A stretch of 64,000 bases of DNA, from contig OZ023185.1 of assembly GCA_963995505.1 (NCBI GenBank), positions 2,046,001 through 2,110,000 of the forward strand. Direction: 5' to 3'. The notes beneath the pieces are model-generated. The model was not told the origin of the DNA. It saw only the letters and a list, made by a program, of their open reading frames with translations, and did not search any database. Made by a program: the position numbers and the translations under genes. The stretch comes from Hypericum androsaemum (lineage: Eukaryota > Streptophyta > Magnoliopsida > Malpighiales > Hypericaceae). Positions 24,237 through 35,564 of this stretch are shown piece by piece (position 1 is the first letter of the stretch; each line of letters opens with the position of its first letter).

Positions 24237-25128
24237 GGGAAAAGTCCACTTTAGTATCATGTGGTATCGCGAAAAATCAAGTCAGTACCCTGTGGTTTAA
24301 AACGTATCAATTGAGTCATACTTATTCCAATTAACATCAATTAGAGGCCCGGGCAGCTGCCCGGACCTGCCCGAACCAACCCGACCCCTGCCCGAACTAC
24401 GTGGCCAGCCACGTCACCCAATTTTGATGACGTGGCGCCACGTGGACATCCTCCTCCTCCCCTCCTCCTCCTCCTCCTCCCCTCCTCCTCCTCCGCCTCC
24501 TCCTCCGCGTCCTCCTCCTCCTCCCCCCGCGTCCTCCACCTCCTCCTCCCCCCGCGTCCTCCTCCTCCTCCTCCTCCTCCTCCCCCCGCGTCCTCCTCCT
24601 CCTCCTCCCCCCGCGTCCTCCTCCTCCTCCTCCTCCCCCCGCGTCCTCCTCCTCCTCCTCCTCCTCCCCTCGCGTCCTCCTCCCCCCGCGTCCTCCTCCT
24701 CCCCCCGCGTCCTCCTCCCCCCGCGTCCTCCTCCTCCCCCCGCGTTCTCCTCCTCCTCCTCCTCCTCCTCCTCCTCCTCCTCCCCGCGTCCTCCTCCTCC
24801 TCCTCCTCCCCCCGCGTCCTCCTCCTCCTCCTCCTCCTCCTCCCCCCGCGTTCTCCTCCTCCTCCTCCTCCCCCCGCGTCCTCCTCCTCCTCCTCCCCGC
24901 GTCCTCCTCCTCCTCCTCTCCACGTGGCGCCACGTCATCAAAATTTGGTGACGTGGCTGGCCATGTAGTTCGGGCAGGGGTCGGGTAGGTTCGGGCAGGT
25001 CCGGGCAGCTGCCCGGGCCTCTAATTGATGTTAATTGGAATAAGTATGACTCAATTGATACGTTTTAAACCACAGGGTACTGACTTGATTTTTCGCGATA
25101 CCACAGGGTACTAAAGTGGACTTTTCCC
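24237..25128. mobile_element. Foldback Mutator-like element with CCT/CCGCGT core
   Basis: 892 bp with terminal inverted repeats of about 210 bp (24237-24446 against 24915-25128). They start GGGAAAAGTCCACTTTAGTA and include GCCCGGGCAGCTGCCCGG and GACGTGGCGCCACGTGGA blocks. TATAATAAA is repeated exactly at 24228-24236 and 25129-25137, the 9-bp TSD of the Mutator superfamily. The arms are over 90% alike by eye, so the whole can fold into a long hairpin. No transposase is present. Confidence 0.88.
24449..24918. repeat. CTC-triplet / CCCCGCGTCCTC array
   Basis: About 470 bp of CTCCTC triplets punctuated by about 16 CCCCGCGTC blocks, making one strand nearly pure pyrimidine apart from the GCG. Long frames on both strands (poly-Pro/Ser/Leu or poly-Glu/Gly/Arg) are consequences of the triplet period and not genes. 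Confidence 0.9.
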
Positions 25129-25137
25129 TATAATAAA

Positions 25138-25365
25138 ATCAAATACGGGGATGACAAAATTATTTCTGGAAATCCAGGGACGCTAGAAGTAAGACAAAGA
25201 AATACTGAGAATATGAGATTAATTTGTCCTTTTATATTTTACCTTTATTTCTGATCATGTAACGCTATACGAGATCGGATTGAGTGGGGACTAAAGAAAA
25301 TTTGTCCACAGACGGGAACTACATTAGATTTGATTATCTTTAAATCTGATGGTCAATAATCTACC
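25138..25365. other. Short intergenic spacer
   Basis: Nothing recognised. Confidence 0.5.
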
Positions 25366-25507
25366 AAGTGATATTGGTTTGCATGTGAAGTGATATTGGT
25401 TTGCATGTGAAATGATATTGGTTTGCAAGAGGCTGATTTACATATGAAGTGATATTGGTTTGCATGTGAATTGATATTGGTTTGCATGTGTAGTGATATT
25501 GGTTTGA
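25366..25507. repeat. Minisatellite, 22-bp unit
   Basis: Six copies of a unit containing GTGATATTGGTTTGCATGTG, one of them interrupted by GAGGCTGATTTAC. Adjacent copies differ by one or two bases. Confidence 0.85.
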
Positions 25508-28114
25508 GTTAATCCCCATAGATGGGGACTAGCCCAATTCTCACCAAATCCGCCCCCTGAGCACTCTAACGACCGTGGTAAAAAACAAGGACTCATCCAC
25601 TAGCTAGCCCTCCCTTGTGTTTGCATTCAAGGAATCGCATGCGATATGTGTAGGTCTAGATGTATAGCTAGCAAAGTTGGACACTATAATAATCAAAGAA
25701 ATGTGGAAAGAAAATTCTATGATTCTCCTTGATTGGTTTTTTTTTTAACACCGACCACTAGTTTAGGTTTAAACTAGGTATGATATTTTAATTGTGTCAA
25801 CATTATTACAAGTATTTTATAGTATAGTGTTTCTACCTTTAAAAAAATTCATGATTTTTGGTTAAAGTAGAATAAATAAATTGTCAATTGATTTAAATAC
25901 CGATCAATATAGTTCAAAGAATCACATATTGCTAATTGATAAGATAGTTTACAAGTTTAAAAAACTCACCTACCAATTATTTTAAAATTTTAGATTGAAT
26001 ATAGAAATCTAACCACGTCGGAATCAAGTACAACTAGATGCTAAACAAGAGAAGCAAGCAAAGAGAATGGTGGGTATTGAAATGTAACGTCCCAATTACA
26101 TATGGGCTGGATGTGAGAATTGATCGGTTTGAACACCGTAACTAGCTGGGTCCTTTTTACCTTATATGGTGAATCACTAGACCTGGCAGATGCCAGTACA
26201 AATACAATCCAAGGGATGGATCTCTCTCTCTCTAGGTGACATGCCTCGAGGACGTCCACAGATACCGCCACAAGCGGCCAAAGAGACTATGTCTCTCTGT
26301 ACGTGAAAATACAGTGAACAAGTACTTGGCTTCACTGTTACATTAAAAAGAAGGTGAGATATACCGTCACGATATCTACGGTTGCAACCTCACATTCTAT
26401 ACGAGAGAATTCATCCTCAATTTATTGCAAATATATAAATATCATTATTGTAAATAAAAATCTATCTTTTCAATTTAAAAAAAGTACTTGGCTTTACTGT
26501 TACGTTAAAAAGAAGGTACAATATCGTCGACCCTACTGCGTAAAATTGATCGGGGCTTCGAGATGCCGAAAGAAAACCCAACACCCAACAGCTTCATAAA
26601 AACTTCGGCTTTATTGGATTCTGTACCCCAGAAAGTGTGAGCAAGGAAAAAGCCTCTGTGTCCTTCTCTACGCAGTTTACACATTGTGCTCATAACAACG
26701 CACGATCCCTTGCACCGTGCAGTTATTAAACGACACGGCCTGACAGTAACATCAGCTGGTGAAACTGATCAGTATACATATGTGTTGTATCCATGCCTCC
26801 TATTATATACGGATCCTCAAAATTTTGTATGGCTCTCGTACATTAGATTCTTCGTATTCAATTCATTTTTTTGTTAAAGTAATGAGTAGATTAAACCTAT
26901 TTCATTATTAATAGGATATGTAATTCACTAGGCATTCCCTTGCAAAAGAGTTCTATTGATGCTGAAGGTTGCATCTCTTGGATCATTTTTCTTCCCAAGT
27001 ATATGGACATTTAAAAAAATCAAGGCATGGCCCTTCATTACAAAAAAGTTAGAGTACATCGAGGATTGGTCTTTTGATATTCTACTACCTTGTAGTTTTA
27101 AATTTTTTTGACAAAAATATTATCTAACTGATACTCGTGAGATACTCGATAACCTAATGAGCTATCATATGTGTTATGCTACATCAGTAATTTTATCAAT
27201 GTGTCACATCACATCACTTATTTTATATGCGCGATATGTCACTTTACTGATTTGAGAGAAACGAGACAAACTTAATAGTATTCAAATTCAATTTAGACAA
27301 GAAGAAGATCCACGATGTCCAAATCGGAGATCGGCGAGTTTGTGCATATAAAATTAAGGACGAGTTATAACACACACATACAATTAATTAACACCGATCG
27401 ATTTATAACCACGTGAGTGGATAACTAACCTTGAAGAGGCAATTGGTCTTTAGTGGTTGGAAGATGGAGCAGAAAAGAGAAGAAATAGAGGGGGAACCCC
27501 ACAATACATGATGGGATTGTGATAGTCTTTTATAACTGTTATAGGAGGAAATGGACAGCCATCTTTTTCAGCAAAACAAAGTAGACACCCCAGCTACCTA
27601 TAGAGGCTGCAATTCTGAGTTACTTTTTACAGGTTTTTAGAAGCCTAAACCACTCTCCCCTCAAAAAAAGAAGCCTAAACCACTCTAGCCCCCTCCTAAC
27701 CCATGCAACCACAATCAATTTCCTATTTTTTAATTCTTATTTCTTCAAAAAAGTAGAATTTTAAAATGAAAGGATCCTCTCCTTTCCTGTCTTCTGTGTC
27801 ACTGACAATTACGTTTCTCTGTGCAGATTGAGAGAGAGAAAATGCATGAGTGGTCAAATCGGCCACGAAATTAATTTATTTCAAAATTTAAATTTAAAAT
27901 TGTTGGGTTCCGGCTAATTTCTCCGAGGATGAGTCGTTCTCTTCATCTATCGGGCAAATGCACGTGATGAATGATGATCACAAAATCACCACAGGAGAAT
28001 GAAGTGTGGAGACTCTATATTTGCCTCTTAATCCACTATTCATACATGTTGTATCACACAGGAGATAATTACTCCAATACCTAGTTTCAAAAGAATTAGT
28101 TTGTATTGTACATG
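25508..28114. other. Intergenic, no gene recognised
   Basis: 2.6 kb of AT-rich DNA. A 36-bp sequence beginning AAGTACTTGGCTT is directly repeated at about 26319-26354 and 26482-26517. Short frames (e.g. 26041-26271, 26505-26693) lack any recognised motif. Upstream of 28000 there is only simple-sequence A/T. Confidence 0.45.
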
Positions 28115-28762
28115 TGATATCTCATAAATAATATATGATGTCTGAAATGTGTTAAGTGGTTTGATTGGTACTATCCATACCAACAAAGTGTACTTACTTT
28201 TCTCGCACGCATATTGAGGAAACTCTAAAGTTAAACGTATTTGACCTGCAGTAGATTCTGGATGGGTGACCGCCAGGGAAGTTTTTCGGGATTCGTGCGA
28301 GCGAGGACAAAACACGGTAGAAAAGGCTCATGTTGGTTTGTGTAGATAGTCGGTCAGATCATTGGGACGTCACATATGATATCAGAGTAATACATTGGCT
28401 AGTACGGTGTGGTTCGAGGATCGAATGCACCAAAATACAAGAGATTCTGGGATTGTCTGATTCTGGCACGACAAGGACGTCGTGTATTTAAGGAGGGGTG
28501 AATTTGATACCTCGTAAATGATATGTTCTGTCTGAAAACCTTAAGTGATTTGATTAGTACTATCCATACCAACAAGGTGCACTTACTTTTCTCGCACACA
28601 TCTTGAAAAAATTTCAAAGTTCAAAATGCTTGACCTGGAGTAGACTCTGGATGGGTGATCTCCTGGAATTTGTTTTTTGATGCGTGCAAGTAAGGACAAA
28701 GCACGTTAAAAAATACTTGTGTTGGTATGTGGAGATAATCGGTCAGATCACGAGGCATTACA
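28115..28762 (+). mobile_element. Cassandra TRIM retrotransposon carrying 5S rRNA-like sequence
   Basis: Two direct LTRs, 28115-28374 and 28505-28762, flank a 130-bp interior. The interior starts TATGATATCAGAGTAA (decayed TGGTATCAGAGC primer site) and ends with the polypurine tract AAGGAGGGGTGAA. Each LTR holds a 5S rRNA-like region: ATCCATACCAACAA near its start, then AAGTTAAACGTATTTGACC (A-box region) and GGATGGGTGACCGCCAGGGA (C-box region, 28260-28279; cognate in LTR2 near 28649). This combination of very short LTR element plus 5S sequence is diagnostic of Cassandra. LTRs are about 77% alike by eye, so the insertion is old. No protein is encoded. Confidence 0.88.
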
Positions 28763-29153
28763 GTAATATAATATTTGAGTTATAATGATTGATTTTAATC
28801 GTGAAAAAGCAATGTAATTGTTTATCACTTGAGTCTTGACAACTAAAACTACGAGTATAATTTAGATTAAGTTAAATGAAAAAATAGTAAATTTTATTTT
28901 AACCAAAGCATGTAGGCTCGTGGCCACGGAAAGCTATTCATTTCCCTAACGCCGTTGACGACAGGTCGCACCCTGTTGTGGTCACTTTCTTGTCAATCAG
29001 TGGAGTGCAGCACGTAAAACACCGATCCATAATTAAAACCAAAGTCAAAACAGAGAGAGAGAATAATATCTACCATAAAATAAATAAATACGGGATTTTG
29101 TGGGTGACATCCTAACTAAATTAGTCAAAGCTAAAACACACAAAAAAAAATAT
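28763..29153. other. Intergenic spacer
   Basis: AT-rich, nothing recognised. The last nine bases (AAAAAATAT, 29145-29153) are the TSD of the next element. Confidence 0.5.
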
Positions 29154-30242
29154 AGGCAAAATAGCTATAGGTGCTTGTTATTTAAAAAAATTGATTAATT
29201 AAGACAGATTAGTATTGATTAGTCCCTAATATTTTTAAAAGTTAATTGATTAGTCCCTAAAATAAATTTCGGTGAATTTTGTGGCTAATTATTTTTTAAA
29301 GTGACAAAAACACCCTTAAGTTTATCCCAAAATTACAAGATTGACATTTAAGTTAAAAGACCCTTCATCTCCATTGGATGGTCTTAGCCTCCGTCGTCGT
29401 TCTAGCCTCAAGTCAAATCTACCCACAACCAGTACGGCGCATCCTCTCTTTCTGACCAATCCCCCAAACCAACTGCCTCCTCAATTTGGATCATTCATGG
29501 GGACTGCTTGTTTCCTTGTTAATTGTTGATTTGGGTGAGTTGTTAACTGGTTTTCGATTTGATCTTGAATGAAATTGTTAATTTTCTTCACAATCAAGAT
29601 TTCGACATCGTGTATTCTCAGAAAATGGTATTCTGGATCTCCGGTAATCCCCATTTACACACCCTGTCGAAGAGAACATAATCACATAGCATGGAGTCGG
29701 AAGGCGTGAAACCTAAGAAGTTGTCTTGTTTAGTCTACTTCGATGATCTCTGGTTCTCCTACTGTAACTTCTCTTGTTTTCCTCTCTTCCATTTCTCTAA
29801 TTGAATATTTTATTTTCGCCACTGTCAACTGATCAATTTGTTCTCTTTTGGTTTTATTTTTTAAGGTTCTTTTGGGGTTAATGGGTATAGCTCCGATGCA
29901 CCGGATGCAAAAATGACGATATTACAAAAAACCAAATCATCAAGCTCCTCTGAATCTTTTCATCGATCTTACTTTTCAGTTTTTAGAGTTTTAAAATATA
30001 TTTTCTTAAGGATGCGTAATGGAGGTCATGAAGATGTCTTTCAAGTTAAGTGGCAGTCTTGTAATTTTGGGATAAATTTAAGAATATTTTTGGCACTTTA
30101 AAAAATATTCGTCGAAAAGTCACCAGAATTTGGTTTAGGAATTAACTAATTGATTTTTGAAAATATCAAAGACTAATCAATATTAGTTCATCCTGATTAA
30201 TCAATTTTTTTAAACAACCAAGGATCTATGACTATTTTACCC
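29154..30242. mobile_element. Pack-MULE-like element with 210-bp TIRs
   Basis: Terminal inverted repeats 29154-29360 and 30030-30242, about 75-80% alike, beginning AGGCAAAATAG / GGGTAAAATAG. They contain TTGATTAGTCCCTAA and TTTATCCCAAAATTACAAGA blocks. AAAAAATAT is repeated exactly at 29145-29153 and 30243-30251 (9-bp TSD). The interior holds non-TE sequence including a gene-like start (29691-29925). No transposase is present. Confidence 0.85.
29691..29925 (+). pseudogene. Captured 5' fragment of a DUF3128-type gene
   Basis: ATG at 29691 opens MESEGVKPKKLSCLVYFDDL and then WFSY. A GT donor at 29764 and AG acceptor at 29890 would join to SPMHRMQK. Joined, this resembles the start of the small plant DUF3128 (UPF0545-like) proteins, C-x-VYFDALWFCYSP.HQMQ.YY. 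A stop follows at once, with YYK only after a short disrupted stretch. Upstream sequence (29370-29690) may be the captured promoter and leader. The family assignment is from memory of the motif and is moderate. Confidence 0.5.
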
Positions 30243-30251
30243 AAAAAATAT

Positions 30252-32565
30252 TTATTAGAATTTTCAAATGGATCGTGAAAAAGCAGTAGTCCTCGAACGA
30301 TCGTAAAGGACTCGATTACGGAGTAATCCGAATCTAATCTAGTAATACAAATCTAACCTAAATTAGTCTTATTTAAAAAAAATTAACTAGATTAGTCAAT
30401 CAGATATTAAAAAAATTAATTGGAGGCTAAATGAAAAACAAAGCAAGCCTGATGGGACAATGCGGCAAGTGTAAAACACTTGCGGGTTGTAAACTCTTTT
30501 TACCGGAAAAGAAGTAATTACGATATCTAAAAAATGAACATGCGTTAACTCTGTGCCAATAACCGCGGTTGAAGCGGAAATCCCCAGAACATGAATAATG
30601 AAAAGACACATGAAATGAAACCCTTATCAGATTCAGATGGCTTGGACCACCAAAGGCTGACAAAGGGCTACGCGCCAAACAACCAAGTGCAGAGGATAGG
30701 TTACCCCCGCGCTATTTAGGGCTTTTCACACCGGAAGAGAATTAATTAGTAAAACCCGGGGGATGTTATGGCCTTTAATTTTGTGGGGGAACTGTATAGC
30801 TAGCTAGGAGGACGCTACAATTATAGGATCGTCGCCTACTAAATTAACAGGTGATAATGTTGTTCTAGTTTAATTAGGTCTCGAGTTTGAGTACTTGGAA
30901 ACATACCGATGCTAAATAATTTGTCACATTTCAAAAATACACGCGACTCGAATCTGAATAAATCGGTTCGGTCAATTTGAATAACAAATAGTATAAACAA
31001 AAAATTCCAGAATCGTAAGCTGCTGTAACAAGAGAGAGAAAACTCTGCATCACCATGACATTGTTTGACGATTTTGCACACAATAGTTAAAAATTAGTTA
31101 ACTGGGTGAAATTTTTATCTTAGTTAATATTTTGTGATTTCAACTTATCGACTTTGACCAATGGGCAAAAATACTCATAATTTTAATATTATGTGATTTC
31201 GACGTATTGACTTTGCAGCATAAATAGCACTTATAAAAAAATCGTACTTTACTAGTAAAGTAGTTTTGGAAAAAGCACATACTAATAAAGTTGAGGAACG
31301 TAAGAGTGAAAAAAGGAACAATAGTTTATTTGTTAAATAGATTTGATTAATTCAGATTCGAACTAAACAGAATATTTGAATGATTACAAAATTTTAAAAA
31401 TATATATTTTTAATACTATTGAATTCCCAAAGATCTGAATTCGAGTCGTTAAAACAATACTATTGCGAATTAATCTAAGTGTTTGTTTGTAAAAAAATTC
31501 ATTGTGGATTGAAAATTTCTTAAAGACGCTGTAATTATAATCGATGCAGCAAGATCGAGGGAGAAAATCGTGAAATTTGCCAATTGCAAAGTGCAGGGGC
31601 AGGTTTTGCAAGCTTCAAAAATAAGCCCGAAGGAGAAAAAAAAGTTTATGTTATTAATATTTTGCCCTAGAAGAATTTGAGTGAATCGAGGCAAAGGGCA
31701 TGCAGCTGCAACCCCCTCCCCTCTCTAATTAACTGTGAAAACAACAGGTGAATGAGGCAAAGCCCATGCACACGTCCTTTTCTAACGTCCCCCACACCTT
31801 CTCTCCGCCTTAGATATATACAAAACACACGCATCCATTGGGAATGCAACCCTTCTTTTTCTTTCCTCTCCTTTAACCTCACCCGTTTATGTCCCTATGA
31901 GCTGTGCCCTTTGGCCTGGCTATGACACACGAGAAACTGGTACAAAATGTAAGCCTTCAATAAAAGTTAATCTTTAGAATGTTAGAATCTTCGTGTCCAA
32001 ACATTAAGTTAACGAATATGTTAACTTCAAAACATAAACAAATGCACAATGTTTGAAACTATCAATGTAATAATCTCACTTAAACGAAACTAGTTTGAAC
32101 CATTTGGCTGAAATTTAGACAGTTTAGCATACATACCGGCAGACGCGAAAATGGAGAAGTATGGTCCGTGGATGAACATGGTTTGATATCATGATAGAAT
32201 ATTCATACCCAAACTTTTTTTGGTGGAATTCAAACCAATATCTTAAATCAATGAGTACTTAGATTTCCATATTTATAAATAAGTCCACAATTCTTATAGT
32301 AGTAATCTTAAGAGAGAACCACCAAACATTAGTATATGTGGTCTCGATTTTGAGTAGTGAGAATATGATTATCAAATTTTGGTGGAAAAGATTTGCGATA
32401 ACCGTGTTGAAATGAGGGTACATCAGTCAATTTATTGGATATTCATTGAATATTTAGAATAATGGTTTTCAACCAAAAACGATAAATAAAATAAAATAAA
32501 TGGTCACCATTTTCTATTGTCTCTCTCCCTTCATCTATCTATCTCAACCCTTGGGAGTTAGGGCC
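30252..32565. other. Intergenic and YABBY upstream region
   Basis: No gene recognised. A segment around 31120-31230 contains an imperfect tandem duplication (ATTTTGTGATTTCAACTTAT / ATTATGTGATTTCGACGTAT). Frames at 30396-30678 and 31384-31882 have no known motif. The proximal 500 bp is presumably the YABBY promoter; a TATATGTA-like element lies near 32568. Confidence 0.4.
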
Positions 32566-32749
32566 TTTATATGTATAGTAGCAACACAACAATAAGAAGG
32601 ATCATATCCATCCAGGCGAAGAAGGGGGTTTATATCTGTCGTCCATCAAAAACATTCGCTGATCAGTCAATCTATCAATCAAATCAAATCTAAGAGAGAA
32701 CTATCTCCCCCGAAAGAATTATAACCTTTCGCCCTTCTTCCGCCCATTA

Positions 32750-32773
32750 GAGAGAGAGAGAGAGAGAGAGAGA
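32750..32773 (+). repeat. GA microsatellite in the YABBY 5' UTR
   Basis: An AG run of about 12 units ends 18 bp before the start codon. GAGA tracts in plant leaders are candidate BPC/GAF binding sites. Presence is certain, function is inference. Confidence 0.75.
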
Positions 32774-32791
32774 TAGTCAGGAAAACAAAAC

Positions 32792-35564
32792 ATGTCCTCC
32801 TCTTCAGCTGCCTTTTCACCGGACCACCCCTCTCCCTCCGACCAACTATGTTACGTCCATTGCAACTTCTGTGACACTGTCCTCGCGGTACCTACCACCT
32901 CTACTTTCCTCTTTCCTTTTACTGCTTAATTTATCCCCTAACTAAGTATTAATTGACCCTTTGCCTGTGAATTTTCAATTCCCTTAAATTTCATCAATCC
33001 TTCTTGTTGCAAGGTCTTGCTTTTTCTTAATGGGTATCCCTTAAAATGGGTTTTGTTTGGTTAACTTCAAATATTTCCAACAAAAACATGCAAGGTTGAG
33101 CATTAAATTAGGAGAAGAAGAATCTGAAGTGAATCCATCAGTAGTGGCAATAGGGTTTTCTCTTGGACAAGTGGGTTTGATGTTTACTTGAAATAGCAAA
33201 TGTTTGTCTTTGCTAACAATAATTGTGTGATTCATCAGGTGAGTGTTCCCTGCTCCAGCTTGTTCAAAACAGTGACGGTTCGATGCGGCCACTGCACCAA
33301 TTTGCTGTCGGTGAACATGCGAGGGCTGCTGCTTCCTTCTGCCAACCAGCTCCACTATAACCATCCTTTCTTCAATCCTCAGAATCTGATGGTACTTCAG
33401 AATTAATCACACCACATTCTATAATTAGGGTTTCCATCATTGACACGAGAGAAGAGAAAGACATTCATCAGAATTGGAGGGACATTGTAATTTCTAGATA
33501 CATGTGACTTCATGTGAATTGGGTTAATTCCATTTGATTTGTTGGGTGAATTTTCAGGAGGAGATCAGGAATGCCACCCCACCAAATATGCTCATCAACC
33601 AGCTTAACCCAAATGAGGCTCTTATGCCCATGAGAGGAGGGATTGAGGAGGTCCCTAAGCCCCCTCCGGTTAACAGACGTAAGTACTATACATTACCTCT
33701 CAAACCCTTGTACTACTTCGTTTTGTTTTCATGGAGGGAAAGAAGATCTAGCTCCATGAAATTAGGCAAAATATAGAGAAGAAATGTGGCTAGGTAAGCC
33801 CTAAACAAGGGCAACTAATCTTAAAGAAGGTATTTGGTTCAAGTTTCGTGAACGTAAAAAAATATCAATAAAAGAATCACTCCTAAAATAGGGTCCGAAT
33901 TCTGAATATTAGATCTTTCAAAAAAACCCTTCTATATTTTCTTTAAGTTCTCATCTTCCTATTTGTAATTCAGCTGGAAAAGTCACTCTAACGAGACTAG
34001 TTAGTTACTAAGACCCGAAAGTAAGTCAATCTCCATTGACTGGTAATAAGTCAACGCCTTTATTTGCTTTCTTGTAAATGTTAATGTGAATACCCTTTAA
34101 CAAACAAAACACTCGGAGAGTCATAGGCTTAGCCTTTATAGCCCACAGTGGAAATAAAGGTCGGAATTAATTTGAATTGCTGTGGATGTGATTTATATTC
34201 TATAAACTGGCGCACCTACACTACATACATATCTTGGTTCTTTTCAGTTGAAAAGGAATCTTGTGTTTCTGGAACAGTCAAATCATGCCAGGTCCAACCC
34301 CATTCAAATCTTTGTGTTTTCACTAATACCCAATAGTCCATACTTGCACAGTTCTACAGCAAAAGTAACAGATCCCAAGCCTGCATTATTTTCGTGACAC
34401 TAAAAGCAAACCCTAGGACCTGCACCACCAAGAAATCGCATTTATTCTTTATCTGAGATCCAGGGATAATTGTTTTTAATTTGTTTAAAAGGGGTTTTTT
34501 AGTAGTGATTATAGGCAAATATTGTTTTATTATTTTTTGGGGGGCCATTTTCTTCTCCGGAAATGTAGTGGGAAGTGGAACCCATATTGACTTCTAGATA
34601 AGTTCACATAGAGATATCGATGGGCGATGATGATGAGGTAATGATGAGGAGTGAGAAAATAAAAACTTAGATGGTATGGTAAAAGTTGATAATAGATCTT
34701 ACCAAAGATACTATAATAAAGCCAGCCAAGTGATTTTATTGTGGTTTGTCCGCTTGTTTTGTCTTTGTTATGTCTGTTTGTTATGTTGTTTGTCCCACCC
34801 CTTCCAGCCCCCGAGAAGAGACAGCGAGTCCCATCAGCTTACAACCGCTTCATCAAGTAAGTAATAATCATCTCCCGGTGACAATTATTTATCAATTATT
34901 GAATTTTACTATAAGCAAGCACGTTTTATGTGAAACACCCACGACAAATAATAATATAAATGGCACATGATATCAGTCGTTTGGTTTGTGCATGCAAATT
35001 CTTAGACCTACTTATATCGCTCAAAACCTACTTATATGGCACATTAAGCGAATAAATTACCATTAGAAAATTTGGAACAAATCCTAAAAAGCACAATCTA
35101 CGCGCAGGGATGAGATCCAACGCATCAAAGCCGGGAATCCTGATATCAGCCACAGAGAAGCATTCAGTGCAGCTGCCAAGAATGTAAGATACAAACAATT
35201 ATTAATTTCAAGTGCAATTTTATCCGTATTTAGTACGATCGGCGAATTACTGTCAATATTTTGAATCGATAAACATCTGGATTTTTAAATATAATAACAA
35301 ATGAATTGAACTCTTCCATTTTTCTTCAGTGGGCCCACTTTCCCCACATCCATTTCGGCCTTATGCCTGATCAATCCGTGAAGAAGGCTAACGTACGCCC
35401 ACAGGTACTCACACAAAGGAAACCCTAAGATATTATCAGCCGCCTCCTTTTCACCTTCACACAACTTAATTTATTTTTCTTGGTGTTCCTTGCAGGAAGG
35501 CGAGGACATGCTCATGAAAGATGGGTTCTTTGCTCCTTCCAACTTGGGTGTGAGCCCCTACTAA
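32792..35564 (+). CDS. YABBY transcription factor, FIL/YAB3 type
   Basis: Seven exons: 32792..32887, 33239..33391, 33558..33678, 34808..34856, 35108..35183, 35330..35404 and 35496..35564, all GT-AG, give 212 aa. A C2C2 zinc finger uses C24-x2-C27 and C48-x2-C51 (CNFC...CGHC), followed by TNLLSVNM. The HMG-like YABBY domain at about 122-174 reads [17 protein letters not shown], then [19 protein letters not shown] and [12 protein letters not shown]. The C-terminus GVSPY matches the VGVTPY end of FILAMENTOUS FLOWER/YAB3 and excludes CRC, INO and YAB2/5 types. These nuclear regulators specify abaxial fate and lamina growth of lateral organs. The seven-exon structure is that of the family. Intron 3 (about 1.1 kb) is the longest. 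Confidence 0.95.

Noticed and set aside
24397..24968. Four overlapping frames of about 175 aa on both strands
   Set aside because: They arise from a triplet-periodic CTC array, have single-residue runs and no start context, and lie inside a transposon.
28167..28303. Genuine 5S rRNA gene
   Set aside because: Strongly diverged from 5S and duplicated inside LTR-like repeats with PBS and PPT; better explained as Cassandra.
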